From assembly GCA_020310875.1 (NCBI GenBank), contig CM035420.1:181984284-182048283 (forward strand): a stretch of DNA of 64,000 nt, read 5' to 3'. This DNA comes from Ceratopteris richardii. Lineage: Eukaryota > Streptophyta > Polypodiopsida > Polypodiales > Pteridaceae. Positions 1 through 9,854 of the stretch are shown piece after piece; the first letter of the stretch is position 1, and each line of letters begins with the position of its first letter. The notes beneath the pieces are model-generated. The model was not told the origin of the DNA. It searched no databases and was given only the letters and a program-made list of their open reading frames with translations. The position numbers and the translations under genes were made by a program.

Positions 1-50
1 GTACACAAGACTAAGTCTAAGCACTCATTTTATAAGGAATATCATGAGTC

Positions 51-135
51 TGAAACCTAAACCCTAAACCTAAAACTTTCAACCATAAACACTAAAACCT
101 TAATCCTAAACCCTAAATCCCTAAAACCTAAAATC
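51..135. repeat. Interstitial telomere-like CCCTAAA repeats, degenerate
   Basis: The stretch holds many copies of CCTAAA, CCCTAAA and AACCTAAA separated by diverged spacers. The plant telomere unit is CCCTAAA/TTTAGGG. Because the copies are irregular and followed by retroelement relics, this is an interstitial relic rather than a chromosome end. Nothing else is seen in the first 50 bases. Confidence 0.75.
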
Positions 136-169
136 TTAACTAACACACCAAACGCCTTTCAATGTCTTA

Positions 170-356
170 TGTGCCATGTCTTGAAAGTTTATGTGGATGA
201 CCTTTATGCATATTCAAAGGTACTTTTCAACATATTTCAATTAGAAAGATTTTTTATAAATACAAAATATACAAGGTCTTCATAAACCTTGAAAATTACA
301 TATTCATGTTGCACCAAGGTAAGATCCTTGGGCACATGATTGTTAGAAATTTACAA
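170..356 (+). pseudogene. pol: Ty3/gypsy reverse transcriptase fragment
   Basis: Translation at 188-221 gives YVDDLYAYSK, the RT catalytic box, and at about 303-345, in another frame, gives MLHQGKILGH, which follows YVDD by 30-40 residues in gypsy RT. The gypsy copy at 5000-5190 (- strand) has the equivalent YVDDL and QGKILGH motifs. The fragment lacks the rest of pol and needs a frame change, so it is a dead relic. Its end near 356 is approximate. Confidence 0.7.
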
Positions 357-1095
357 ACTCAAGTGTGTGTGAATCAAGGCTAAAGTCAAGTGCCATATCA
401 CTTCACTTTTTGGGAAAGCCTACAACTACTTTTCCACAAGTTTTTGAGGTCAAGATTCCATCTAACTTGATGAAGAAAAGACAGGGATTTCGGAGGCATG
501 ATTTGAATTCAAATTCTACACCAACTTTTGAAGCATTATATAAGCAAGAGCTTGGAAGAAATTTCTGGCCATCCTCTAGCTTCATTTGTGCACTTTTAGG
601 GTATCATTGGGAGTGTATACTTCAGCTCTAAGCTACCCCCTAGCTAAGCTAGTCCCCTTGCTACCTGAAGTTTTCTCTTAGCAAGAGATTTCTTTGATCA
701 TTCATTGTGTAATTGTTTGTTTCATGAGAAAGATCGCTCTTGTAAGCTTCCTTTTGACTATAATATTAGTCTCAAGTGTTTACCCTCCTTTAGTACATTG
801 AGCTTGAAATCTCTCTAGTCTATCTTTGCATCTTTCCATATATTTGTGTCTGTGAACATGTACACATAGGTATAAGCTACATGTTTAGGCAATTTCTAGT
901 CTTTCTTGTGCAAGGATATTGAAATACCTTCTATTGTCCAAATTGGGTGATATATGGCTTGTTGTAAAGCTTAAAAAGTCTACCCCTCTTCTAGAGAGAA
1001 ATTCAAATTTTGGTGAACTGTGGTAGTGAACAACTTGGTCCTAGGAAGGGCCTATCATTCTTTTGTTGCAACTAGGAGTGGACATAGTCCACGAG
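357..1095. other. No recognisable gene; possible 5' LTR of the copia relic downstream
   Basis: An 88-codon open frame at 365-631 (+) matches no family I recognise and has no clear gene context. The rest is AT-rich. Because a PBS-like site begins at 1096, part of this stretch may be the 5' LTR of the copia relic, but no matching second LTR is present in the window and the LTR start cannot be placed. Confidence 0.4.
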
Positions 1096-1107
1096 TGGTA
1101 ACATAGC
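1096..1107 (+). other. PBS-like site (initiator tRNA-Met type)
   Basis: TGGTAACATAGC matches the copia primer-binding site TGGTATCAGAGC at 10 of 12 positions and lies about 290 bases before readable gag. It is the likely minus-strand priming site of the relic at 1108-2870. Divergence and the missing LTR mate keep confidence moderate. Confidence 0.45.
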
Positions 1108-1360
1108 TCAACATTGAGCATTGAGGACATCAAGAGGAGGCCTTGAAATTTTCTTGAGAACCATGGGTTATAGCAAATACTAGGAAGATTTGAAGAAGCA
1201 TTTTGGAGCTATCATCACCAAAGGTTCAAGACAAGTGCAAGATCTTGTGGGAAAATAACATATCATTCTTTATCGCATCTATCACAATCCAAGAAGTTAT
1301 TAGAAGCTAGTCTTGAAAAGAGTAATTAACAACCTTGGAAGTTTAGAATCTCTAACTTCC

Positions 1361-2870
1361 TCATGGCAAAGGTCGTTGGGGGTTGGTTAGTGGCACTAAG
1401 GTGAAGTTATACACAGATCCACATGAACCTATTGAAAATAAAAGGACATCCATTAGAGAGTGGGACAAAAGGGATAGGAGAGTGATCTTCATACTGTCTC
1501 AACACATAAGCAACTCCATGATAGGTCATATCCAGGTGTATCTAAGAAGGTTTGGGAATGTTTAGAAATGTTGTACTCTACCTCTACAAAGGCTAGGAAA
1601 TTTTGGCTCAAGAATGAGCTCAAAAACCTTAGGAAGTCATCAAATCTGAGCATTAGTGACTCCATACTCAAAATAAAAGAGATTTCTCATGCACTTGGTT
1701 CAATAGGATGTTTCATAGATGATGATGACCTAGCTGCCCACACACTTAATGGGATAAGGGAATATGATAATTGGAAGGCATTCACAACTTTTGTGTATGT
1801 AAGGGATTCGTTACCTAATTTTAAGCAACTTACTTCTTTTATGGTCACTAAGGAGCTCAACTATGGAGGCAACAAGGCAAAAGGCAGTCAAGACTAACTT
1901 TTCTATGCAAGCAAAGGAGGAAGAGGCAAATGCAACAGAGGTGGTTCAAGATGGAGAGGTAGAAGCAACTACCTACAAGGTAGCCAATGCTATCAAGGGA
2001 GTTAAACAAGCGGAGATGAAGTTCAAACATCAAGAGGAAGAGGTAAATGAGGAAAATATGGAGGTAGGGGCTACTCAAGCTCAAATGGATACTTTAATTG
2101 TGGGAAGCAAGGACACTATGACAAAGACTATTGGCAAAAGAAAGGTGGGAACAATTACAAAGGGCAAGGTAACTATGATAACTCCTCAACCAATTTAGAA
2201 AATGATCATTTGTTAGCTATGAAGCATAGTAGTGAAGGTCAACCACATGATGACGTGTGGTATATAGATAGTGGTTGTAGTAACCACATGTTAGGTAGGG
2301 AGAAGTACTTCAGAAATCTTCAAGCACCCAAGGAAAGAGGCTTTGCTGAGATAGGAGACAACACAAAGCATGAGATATAACAACACGGAGATGTTAAACT
2401 TGAAGGCAACCACAAAAGCAAGAGGACTATCTGAGGTATTACTGGTTCCTACTACTACAAAGAACTTAATCTCTATTGGATAGATGGTTGAAAAGGGATC
2501 CCAAGTAAAGTTCAACCACAAAGTATGCTTTATTGAAGACCCAAGGAATGTCTATGAGCAGATAGCCAAGGGAAAGAAGGAAGGAAGCATGTTCACTCTT
2601 GACATTGGAAAGGGCAAAGCAACAAGGCAATGTTCATCACCTATGGAGACAAGAAGATTGGAGACTTGGATTAGTGGCACAAGAAGTGTGTTCACATAAA
2701 CATTCAAAGGTTGAAAGACATGGAAAAGAGACAATTGGTAAGATGTTTACCACATTTTTCATTACAAATGTTGCATGAGATGTGTGAAGCTTGCCAAGTA
2801 GGCAAGTCTACTAGGTAGACCTTCAAGAAGAGTGGATATCTAGTGCATGATGAAGTTGTTTATCCTAATC
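1361..2870 (+). pseudogene. gag: Ty1/copia gag, protease and integrase zinc-region relic
   Basis: Frames at 1383-1565 and 1568-1897 read as copia Gag (UBN2-type), with WDKRDRRVIFILSQHISNSM and SISDSILKIKEISHALGSIG. About 2082-2130 resembles a CCHC knuckle whose first and last Cys are Tyr (YFNCGKQGHYDKDYW). Protease is read at about 2257-2295 as WYIDSGCSNHM with the DSG box. The frame at 2484-2600 resembles the linker before integrase, and CEACQVGKST near 2779-2810 is the second half of the integrase HHCC zinc site. Frames are broken several times. The integrase core and RT are absent because the sequence switches to gypsy near 2870. Confidence 0.85.
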
Positions 2871-2875
2871 AGGGC

Positions 2876-3258
2876 ATTTATTATTTACCAATTTTGTCAA
2901 TACATTACATAGGATCTTATTTGTGCTCTCGACTTGTCCGTTAGCATGTGGATGATAGGGGACAGACTTCTTATGTATCACCAAGAATTCTTGGAGAAGT
3001 TTTTCAATGACTTTGTTCAAGAAGTGCGTACCTCTATCACTTACTTACTCTATTGGTAATCCATATCTAGTGAACACATTCTCAAATAAGAACTTAGTCG
3101 TCATTTGAGCATCATTCTTTGTTGTGGCTTTGACTTCCACCCACTTTGTAAGGTAATCTATGGCTACAATAAGCGTGGGAGTTTCTAGTTGGGGGGTTAA
3201 TAGGACCTACAAAGTCTATAACCCACTTTGAGAATGCACGTCCTCCCATCATCGGCCG
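2876..3258 (-). pseudogene. pol: Gypsy A integrase catalytic core
   Basis: Minus-strand translation gives VIDFVGPI near the start of the core (first catalytic Asp), then LTKWVEVKATTK, then VSDRGTHF (second Asp) and HANGQVESTNK (catalytic Glu), the D,D-35-E arrangement of retroviral-type integrases. One stop interrupts GLPIE/VSDRG and a frameshift lies between the first Asp and LTKWVEVKA. The C-terminal integrase domain is cut off at about 2870. All three acidic residues remain readable despite the breaks. Confidence 0.85.
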
Positions 3259-3600
3259 CTAAGGCATCTCATCTTTCCTGATGGGATATTGGGTACATTG
3301 ACATGTGTCACATTTCTTCACATAGGTATGTGCATCCATATGAAGAGTGGGCCACCAGAATCCTGAGAATAGAATGATCTTAATTACTCGGTTAGGACGG
3401 AAGTGTCCACCTGCAACACCACTATGTGCAGTTTCCAAGATTTTCAAATAATCTAATTCATGAATGCACAATCTTAAGTAACCATCTTTGCCTCTTCGGT
3501 ATAGGTTGTCTCCTACTAAGGCATAGTCTTGAGCCTCTTGTTCCAAGCTTCATTTTCTTGCTAGACTCACCTCATTGGGTAGTGTCCCTGATCTCATGAA
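3259..3600 (-). pseudogene. pol: Gypsy A integrase H2C2 zinc domain
   Basis: The frame 3546-3259 reads DNLYRRGKDGYLRLCI, then HSGVAGGH, WWPTLHMDAHTYVKKCDTCQ. The His pair and the CDTC pair form the H2C2 zinc-binding domain that precedes the integrase core in Ty3/gypsy pol. Readable pol continues upstream to about 3600 (LPNEVSLARK) across one stop. It is followed directly by the integrase core at 3258-2876, as expected. Confidence 0.9.
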
Positions 3601-3667
3601 TTAGAGCACTTCAATCTGGAATTAATGAATAAAGGGTAGCGTGCTCCATTGGGGTTCGTTCTTTGTA

Positions 3668-3895
3668 TATCAGCTATCATGGGGGTTATATGGGAGCAAT
3701 TTTCAAATCTACTCCCTTCAAGTCTCTATAGTGCCATGCAAACACGTTCCTATATTCCCTCAATAAAGCTACCAGCTCTGCTTCTTCTTCTGCACTTAGG
3801 TCTTCTCCTATGTATGTACATCACTCTTTGTTCCGTTCAATGGTTGCAATGATTTTTTTGGTTTTTTCTTTATTATCGTATGCTTCTCCTGTGAT
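3668..3895 (-). repeat. Second copy of the gypsy A protease-RT linker (direct repeat of 5564-5785)
   Basis: This block is a near copy of 5564-5785 in the same orientation and encodes the same peptide (KTKKIIATIERN, then AEEEAELVALLREYR). At its true site (5785-5564) it links protease to RT; here it sits between an acidic segment and integrase, where it does not belong. A third, inverted copy is at 4501-4667. Confidence 0.85.
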
Positions 3896-3899
3896 GGGC

Positions 3900-4240
3900 T
3901 CTCTCTTAGGCATTCATACAAAGATTTTCCAATCCTCAACTTCATATTTCTTGAAATTCTCTAGTACTTCAAACAAGGAATCCTCATCTTCTTGTTTCAC
4001 TGCTTTTCTTTTCTTTTTCTTTTGGCTACCCTCACTTCCATCCTTTGAATTTACAGTTTTAATGCTTGTGAAAGGTTCTTCTTCTTTTTGGGTAAATACT
4101 CCTATGTCTTTTAGATAGTGCTCTTCTAAGTTAAAGCAACTATCCATCACAATTGACTCTAGATCATCGTCATCCTCTTCTTCTTCTATGACATCACTGG
4201 GGTCACATTCTTCTAGCAAGGGCTGACACATGAACATAGA
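3900..4240 (-). pseudogene. Gypsy A acidic protease-RT spacer segment
   Basis: The 107-codon frame 4237-3914 is rich in Asp and Glu (EEEEDDDDLESIV) followed by a basic run (KKKKRKAV). It reads on toward the linker copy at 3895-3668 (KREPITGEAYDNKEK). I infer it is the region between protease and RT of a related gypsy copy, brought here by rearrangement. Its function is not known. Confidence 0.55.
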
Positions 4241-4379
4241 GATGTCATAACCTTCTCATCACAATGAGGTGTCCACTATTCTTCATTAACAACAATGTCC
4301 ATGGTGACTAAGATTTCTTCCCAACCATGTGCATTCTGAAAGTTAATCTGATCCATCCTGGATGCATGAAGATACTCAT

Positions 4380-4672
4380 TTGTGGATGTGCAAGGTTACA
4401 AAAGAAGAGGAAAGATGCCTAAAAGCAAGATAAGAAGGAACTTCTCCAGGAGACAGATGTGGCCATCACAGGAGAAGCATACGATAATAAAGAGAGAGAG
4501 TCCATCACAGGAGAAGCATATGATAATAAAGAAAAAACCAAAAAAATCATTGCAACCATTGAACGGAACGAAGAGTGATGTACATACATAGGAGAAGACC
4601 TAAGTGCAGAAGAAGAAGCAGAGCTGGTAGCTTTATTGAGGGAATATAGGGACGTGTTTGCATGGTGACATG
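4380..4672 (+). repeat. Inverted copy of the gypsy linker, with a tandem duplication
   Basis: Bases 4501-4667 are the reverse complement of 3732-3898, giving an inverted repeat with arms of about 167 bp and a spacer of about 600 bp. Within it, CATCACAGGAGAAGCATA-type sequence occurs twice in tandem (about 4464-4500 and 4502-4540). The plus strand therefore carries the coding sense here, opposite to the element around it. It occupies the place where RNase H should be. Confidence 0.85.
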
Positions 4673-5659
4673 GAATGGTTTATTCCAATTAGGAGTGGTT
4701 ACTATTGGTGATGTGCACAAACGTCTCTTCAGCTCATTGAAGGAATTTTCACATTCGTCGTTCCACTCAAAGTTTGTCAGCAAGGCATAAAGAGGTTTAG
4801 CTATGATTGCATACATGTGGATAAACCTACGGTAATATCCACAATGGCCCATAAAGGCTTGTACCTCTTTAACGTTCCTTGGCCTTAGCAACTCCATTAT
4901 GGCTATTACTTTGTCCTCATCTATTGATATTCCATTCTTAGAAACAATATGACCTAAGATCTTACCTTGACATACCATGAACACACACTTTTCTGGGTTC
5001 AGACAACTCGATATTCTCTGCACTTGTTGAAGATTTGTCTGAGCTCAGGAATGTGGAGTCTTCTTTCTTGGGAATGAGCAAATAAATCATCCACATATAC
5101 TTCTAGGTTCTTTCGCAAGAACTCTTTGAAGACATGATACATGATCCTTTGGAATGTTGTAGGTGCATTGGTGAGCCCAAATGGCATCACACAAAATGCA
5201 AAGATTCCCCACTTTGTGGCAAAAGTAGTCTTGTGTTGATCTTCTCGGGCAATGGTTACTTGGTTGTAACCTCAAAATCCATCAAGGAAGCTATAAACTT
5301 CCTTGCTTGCAACATGCTCCAATAAGTGTTTAGTGATTGGAAGTGGATAGCTATCTCTTATCATAGCTGCATTAACTTTTTTAAGGTTAATACACACTCG
5401 CAACTTTCCATTATTCTTGGGCACCACTACAATGGGGGGACACCCATTCAATATGCTCAATCTCATAGATAAATCCAGCTTCAATCAATCTATCAATTTC
5501 TTCTTTTATTTTTGCAGCATAAGTGTCGTTATATGTGTAGGGCTTTTGTTTAGTGGGCTTGGCATCAGCTATCATGGGGGTTGTATGGGAGCAAATTTTC
5601 AAATCTACTCCCTTCAAGTCTCTATAGTGCCATGCAAACACGTCCCTATATTCCCTCAA
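4673..5659 (-). pseudogene. pol: Gypsy A reverse transcriptase
   Basis: Reading down from 5659: REYRDVFAWHYRDLKG, an RT N-terminal segment; VVVPKNNGKLRVCINLKKVN; FLDGF with the first catalytic Asp; MPFGLTNAPTTFQRIM; YVDDLFAHSQ with the catalytic Asp pair (about 5085-5110); NPEKCVFMVCQGKILGH; VQAFMGHCGYYRRFI; then SPIVTTPNWNKPFHV, the very start of RNase H. Frames change at about 5411, 5272 and 5010. After about 4690 the coding sense runs into the inverted linker copy, so RNase H is lost. The catalytic residues are intact but the gene is broken. Confidence 0.92.
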
Positions 5660-5716
5660 TAAAGCTACCAGCTCTGCTTCTTCTTCTGCACTTAGGTCTT
5701 CTCCTATGTATGTACA

Positions 5717-6007
5717 TCACTCTTCGTTCCGTTCAATGGTTGCAATGATTTTTTTGGTTTTTTCTTTATTATCGTATGCTTCTCCTGTGGTTAGAGTTAT
5801 CCCTTCTAGCAATCCTAGAGGTCTTTCAACATGGCCATCAGCCATTTGAAGCTTCATTCTAGTTGGTCTTAAAGCAGGTTTGCCCCATTGCTTCCACAAG
5901 GAGGTGGTCGTGATTGCAACACCAGCACCTGAATCTAAGATAGCTCTGGTTGTGTAACCTTGGTAGGTGATTGGAAGATAAGTATTACCTTCTTCACCTT
6001 CACTCAT
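5717..6007 (-). pseudogene. pol: Gypsy A aspartic protease
   Basis: The 96-codon frame reads TYLPITYQGYTTRAILDSGAGV, where ILDSGAGV is the retropepsin active-site box, then SLWKQWGKP and LQMADGHVERPLGLLEG. This domain would process Gag-Pol. It ends in the linker KTKKIIATIERNEE, whose copies are scattered at 3668-3895 and 4501-4667. The same domain, more decayed, is recognisable at 21650-21860, 24180-24400, 41000-41200 and 42880-43080. Confidence 0.9.
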
Positions 6008-6760
6008 ATCTCTTATTTTGTCTAGAGTTATCTCTTATACTCTGCTTAGATCCTACCTTTGACACATTGGAATCAAGTTCTGGAACTTGATTGGCCACAT
6101 GTTTCCATAGCTCAGGTTTTACTTTGAGTAGCTCTTCTAAAGTGAGATGACACGGAACCTCAGTGTTCTTCATGACATCAGTGTTTCTTGGAACCACTAA
6201 GTCTTCATTTCTTACCAAGATTGTGGGGGCTCTCATATGAAGAGATTCAAAGTCCCATGGGCCTATGAATTGTGGCAAACTCTTGTAGAGAATTATATTT
6301 GAAATCTAATCTTTTGTCTTCTTATTGCTCTGCTTGGTCTCCATAAATAGATGGAATGTCTTGGGGAAACTGATCCTGAGGGTCATCAATCTCAGGAATA
6401 GAAGGGGGATTACCCTTCTCCTTGGCCCATTTCTCTTCTTGTATTTCCTGCAAGAACTCTTGAGAGTACTGTTGGATTGAAAGAGGTGTTTCCTCATCTA
6501 TGGAATCAAGAACATAAAATTTTGTTGGTGGTGATCTTTCTCTTTCAACAACTAGTTGAGCCTGTGGAGGTAAAGAAACCTGCCATTTGTTTACCAACTA
6601 CTCTAATCTTTCTTTAAGCCATGGAAAATGCAAAGCCGGTTTGGTAGAATTTGTCTGATTGAACAATTGATTGGTCTCAAGCATAGCCTGAGCTAGTTCT
6701 ACCATTTTCATGCACATTTTTGTCTGTTCAATCTCTAAATCTTCTATAGGGTAGCTCTTT
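6000..6760 (-). pseudogene. Gypsy A gag-protease linker
   Basis: Two frames (6597-6322 and 6278-6000) plus degenerate sequence to 6760 cover a linker with YPIEDLEIEQTKMCMKMVEL at its start and LTLEELLKVKPELWKHVANQ before protease. Both blocks recur in the other relics of this lineage (for example ESEQLSLCMKMVEIA near 42140 and EELLKIKPHLWEKLVQQV near 41350, - strand), so the linker is a conserved lineage feature. No catalytic motif is visible. Confidence 0.75.
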
Positions 6761-7203
6761 TCTAGGTTTGTAGTTGTTGGCCCTTCTTGAAGTCAAGCTT
6801 GGTAGGCCTTGAACATCATGTCCAAGCCTTCTGGGGTTGGATCTGCAAGAACAGACCTTGGTTGTTGCCATTTACAGTGAGTGGTGGGGTGGGATGAGGT
6901 GGAGTGGATGGAGTTTCAGCATGCGAGGTATTTTGAGAGGCAATATCTTCTTTTTTTTTGCATCTTTAAGTCTTTCTACTAGTTTGGATAACTTTTTATT
7001 CTACTTACGATTGGCCTTCTACGTGGTATCCTTCCATGTTCTTGTTTTCCTCCTACTAGGCTCTCTTGATTCACTTGACTCTGATGGTTGAGCTTTTTTA
7101 TCTTGTTTTAATGCTTGTACAGGAGCCACATTACTGCTACTAGCACTTGAATCCACAACTAAGCCTAACACATTATTGGTGTAACCTTGGGCACACTAGA
7201 GGG
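6761..7203 (-). pseudogene. Gypsy A basic low-complexity gag tail
   Basis: Minus-strand frames give a Lys/Ser/Pro-rich stretch (KLSKLVERLKDAKKKEDIA, then PSTPPHPTPPL). Its position between the CCHC knuckles and the pre-protease linker suggests a Gag nucleic-acid-binding tail or spacer. Several stops occur. Plus-strand frames here are not coding by any motif. Confidence 0.5.
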
Positions 7204-7350
7204 GTTTCTGGGACAATCTCTAGGAAGATGTTCTTTACCGCACTCAAGACAAAACCCTTGTATTGTGATGTTTTGTCCTTGTCCCAAAGTCAATGGGTGG
7301 GGACATTCACGAATGAAATGGTCGCCCTAACATCTAAAACATGGTCCTCT
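7204..7350 (-). pseudogene. gag: Gypsy A paired zinc knuckles
   Basis: Minus-strand reading gives a Cys pair CFRC, a stop, then GDHFIRECP, and 17 residues later CLECGKEHLPRDCP. Each knuckle has the spacing CX2CX3HX4C, one residue shorter than the usual CX2CX4HX4C. Zinc knuckles of Gag bind the RNA genome. A third knuckle of the same spacing lies at 7893-7934. Confidence 0.8.
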
Positions 7351-7790
7351 AGGGGCTTGTGGTCTCATTTTCCTCAATTGGGGCCTGGGGTTGGGATTCG
7401 TGTACATGATGGGAGTATTCTGGCTCCCAATTTTGTTCCATAACTGGTGTCTCGTATTGATAGGAATAAGCCTCACTATGCTTTGGTGACTCTGTGTAAT
7501 AAGCTTGTGTACACAGCTTGTGGACTATCTTCATGGGAGTAGTCTGAACTATGAGCGTGAGAGTCATTTTCTGAGATCAACAGAGTTAGTGGCACCAATG
7601 CTCTGTTAGGGTTTTCCTGTGCCATTGCATATTTACCTAGAATCACATTGGTAGGAGGTGGTGGTTGGTTTCCTAAAACTGATTGTGGCCTATATGGTGC
7701 CTGATACTGTTGTTGTGGCCTATGATATGGCTGTTGGTATTAGTTTTGATACCTACCTTGTTCGTAAGGTTGTCAATAAGTTTTTCTAAC
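7351..7790 (-). pseudogene. gag: Gypsy A Gag Gln/Pro-rich segment between knuckles
   Basis: Minus-strand translation gives a Gln/Pro/Tyr-rich stretch (QPYHRPQQQYQAPYRPQ, then NQPPPPTNVILGKY), with the frame 7567-7349 following it. This is the low-complexity region between two groups of zinc knuckles. A similar YQPRPYPYAP stretch appears at about 20070-20100, supporting lineage identity. Confidence 0.6.
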
Positions 7791-8210
7791 AGCTTGCCTA
7801 TTGTAGGGACAATCTTGAGCCGTATGGTTTGTGCATTTTCTCACAATAGTGCAATACAGAGCATTAGGGTTTCCTTGGGGTTGAGCCATCATCGGACAAA
7901 CATTAGCCATGTGGTCTCCTCCACAAGTATAGCATCACTTCGTTGAGGTGACCTTGGGTGGTTGTCTATTTTGAACTTCTAGCTTCTTGGCAACTTCCTC
8001 AGCTATCTCATCTATCTTAGTGGAGGTTCTAGAAGTAGGACTAGCAGAACTGTCTGAATCCTTATAGAGTTTTGACAATTCTAACTCCTCATCCAAGTTG
8101 TCTTCTATGTCAATGCACATCCGCACACACTCTTCTATGGATCTAGGCTCTTTCAAGTACACATATGATCTTAACTTGGTGCTTAGTAAGCCATCTAAAA
8201 ACAAGGCCAC
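7791..8210 (-). pseudogene. gag: Gypsy A Gag C-terminal part with CCHC knuckle
   Basis: The frame 8210-7935 reads MALFLDGLLSTKLRSYVYLK then an acidic stretch DNLDEELELSKLY and EVAKKLEVQNRQPPK. After a stop, CYTCGGDHMANVCP at 7934-7893 is a clear zinc knuckle, followed by a poorer one (KCTNHTAQDCP near 7820). FLDGL and the helical run are typical of the end of retrotransposon Gag (Retrotrans_gag). Confidence 0.8.
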
Positions 8211-8894
8211 TTGTTTAGCAGGTGTGGGTAACTCTGGAATAGGGCATCTTTATAAGTACTATGTAAATCATCTTTCTGCAAGTCACACTATTTCTTGGGA
8301 TGTCTGCTTGAAGCTGTGGATCAAGGATGATGTGTTATGCATGATGCCACTCTTGGAAAATTCTATGATGAATTCTTCTAGCAGTTGACCTATATTTTTG
8401 TAGTTGCAACTATTCAAGGGTTGAAACCAAGCTAAGGTAGTACCCTTGAGAGTCAATCCAAATGCCTTGAACTGGGTGAACAAGTCCTCAACCTGTTCAG
8501 CTCTTAACACTTGTTTGAACTCAGCCACACGTTCATAAGGATCTCCTGAACCATCAAAGTAGTTCTTCATTGCCTTGACCACTTGAGAGGGTCTAAGGGT
8601 TCTTGGGTGCTCTCGCGATCTAGGCAATGGAAAATCATGTTCATCTCTTTGATGCCTCTGTGTTCGGTGTCTCTCTCTTTTAGGTCTTTCACCTTCAAGT
8701 CCTGATTTGTCTCTACCCACAGTGTTTGCAAAATTTACCTCAGGTCTCTCTCTGTTCTGTTCTCGTTGAGGTTCATGAGCCTTGGATGATCCTACTCCTT
8801 GGAGGCCATGGGAAACATTAGATCTAGGTGGAGGCAAAATCAATTCTCCCTTCCAAGTGTATGCATGTCTGTCATGCTCTGTTACCAAGAACAT
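8211..8894 (-). pseudogene. gag: Gypsy A Gag core (Retrotrans_gag)
   Basis: The 203-codon frame 8894-8283 has a charged N-terminal half (REQNRERPEV, ERPKRERHRTQRHQRDEHD) then the Gag core MKNYFDGSGDPYERVAEFKQ, FKAFGLTLKGTTLAWFQPLN and IGQLLEEFIIEFSKSG. YFDGSGDP and LKGTTLAWF are hallmarks of plant gypsy Gag. Gag forms the virus-like particle. It runs with a frame change into 8210-7935. Confidence 0.92.
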
Positions 8895-8996
8895 TTTCTC
8901 CGATGTGTTGTCTAGATAGACAACTTTGCCTGGTGTCTTAGAGTCTTTGAATTCATAGATGGTGATTATTGGGTTCGGTTGATCTGGCTTGAATCT

Positions 8997-9215
8997 CTAA
9001 AAGTCCTCCTCCATTTCTCTATTCAAGAATAGTTCTATGCTTTTGTTGTCTTGAGGGATCCAATCTGGAGTGATCACTCTAGCCAAAACTGACTTGCCTC
9101 TAGGAGTCTTGGGTTCTCGTCCTAGGTCCCCTTGATCTAGGTCTCCTATCTCATTCTCAAGAATGATAATTCCAAACTCATTTGTCATATCAGGTAAGTT
9201 GGTAACCAAATACAT
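8997..9215 (-). pseudogene. Gypsy A N-terminal leader ORF before gag
   Basis: A 72-codon frame (MYLVTNLPDMTNEFGIIILE start) lies about 100 bases before the Gag core on the same strand. It has an acidic middle and no domain I recognise. It could be the N-terminal part of Gag separated by a stop, which I favour because spacing is short and the PRGKSVLARV segment resembles PHGKSMLNRI in the relic near 41700 (- strand). Confidence 0.5.
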
Positions 9216-9850
9216 GGTTCCTCGGTTATCAATATATCAACCATCTTCAAACTTAACCACTGGGTGTTCAAGTCCAAAGTGTTGATTGGGATTTTTGAGT
9301 TGGACTATTGATCACCTTAGACCATCCTCATAGATGCATGCACCTAGTTGGTTGGTCCTAATATACTCCAACTGTGTCTTATATGGACCTTCTATTGTTT
9401 ATAGATATGCAGTGCCTGAGTTACCTGCACGTCTCTCCATGCTAAAAGACATTTCTGAATCACTTGTTTTCGAGCTTAGCATGTAGGGATAACCACTAAG
9501 TTATTGTGCCCATGACCTAGTTGTATGGTTGACACTAGCCTCAGATGATTTAATGCTTTGTCTATCCTTGCCTAGGTGTCTACCTGATCTTAGATTCATA
9601 AGATTTATCTTCAAGTTCAAAATTTCCCCTTTGTATTGCTTAAAATCCTTTGGAGTCCCCTTGATTTCCTAGTCCCACTTGAGGGTCAACTTCAATATAC
9701 TATATCTATAAATTCACATATTAGTTTTAGCATTTTATAGTACTCAAAACGAGCTTTCCAACGAACCCAAAATCACAACAAACAGATTTTGTATGAAAAA
9801 GTTATGCCAGTTCAGGGTTCTGGGGGTTAAAACAAGGAAACAAGGTCTCT
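9216..9850 (-). other. Gypsy A leader, no coding signal
   Basis: Between gag and the CGATAC array there is AT-rich sequence with no domain on either strand. By position it is 5' untranslated leader of gypsy A. Confidence 0.4.
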
Positions 9851-9854
9851 CTAG

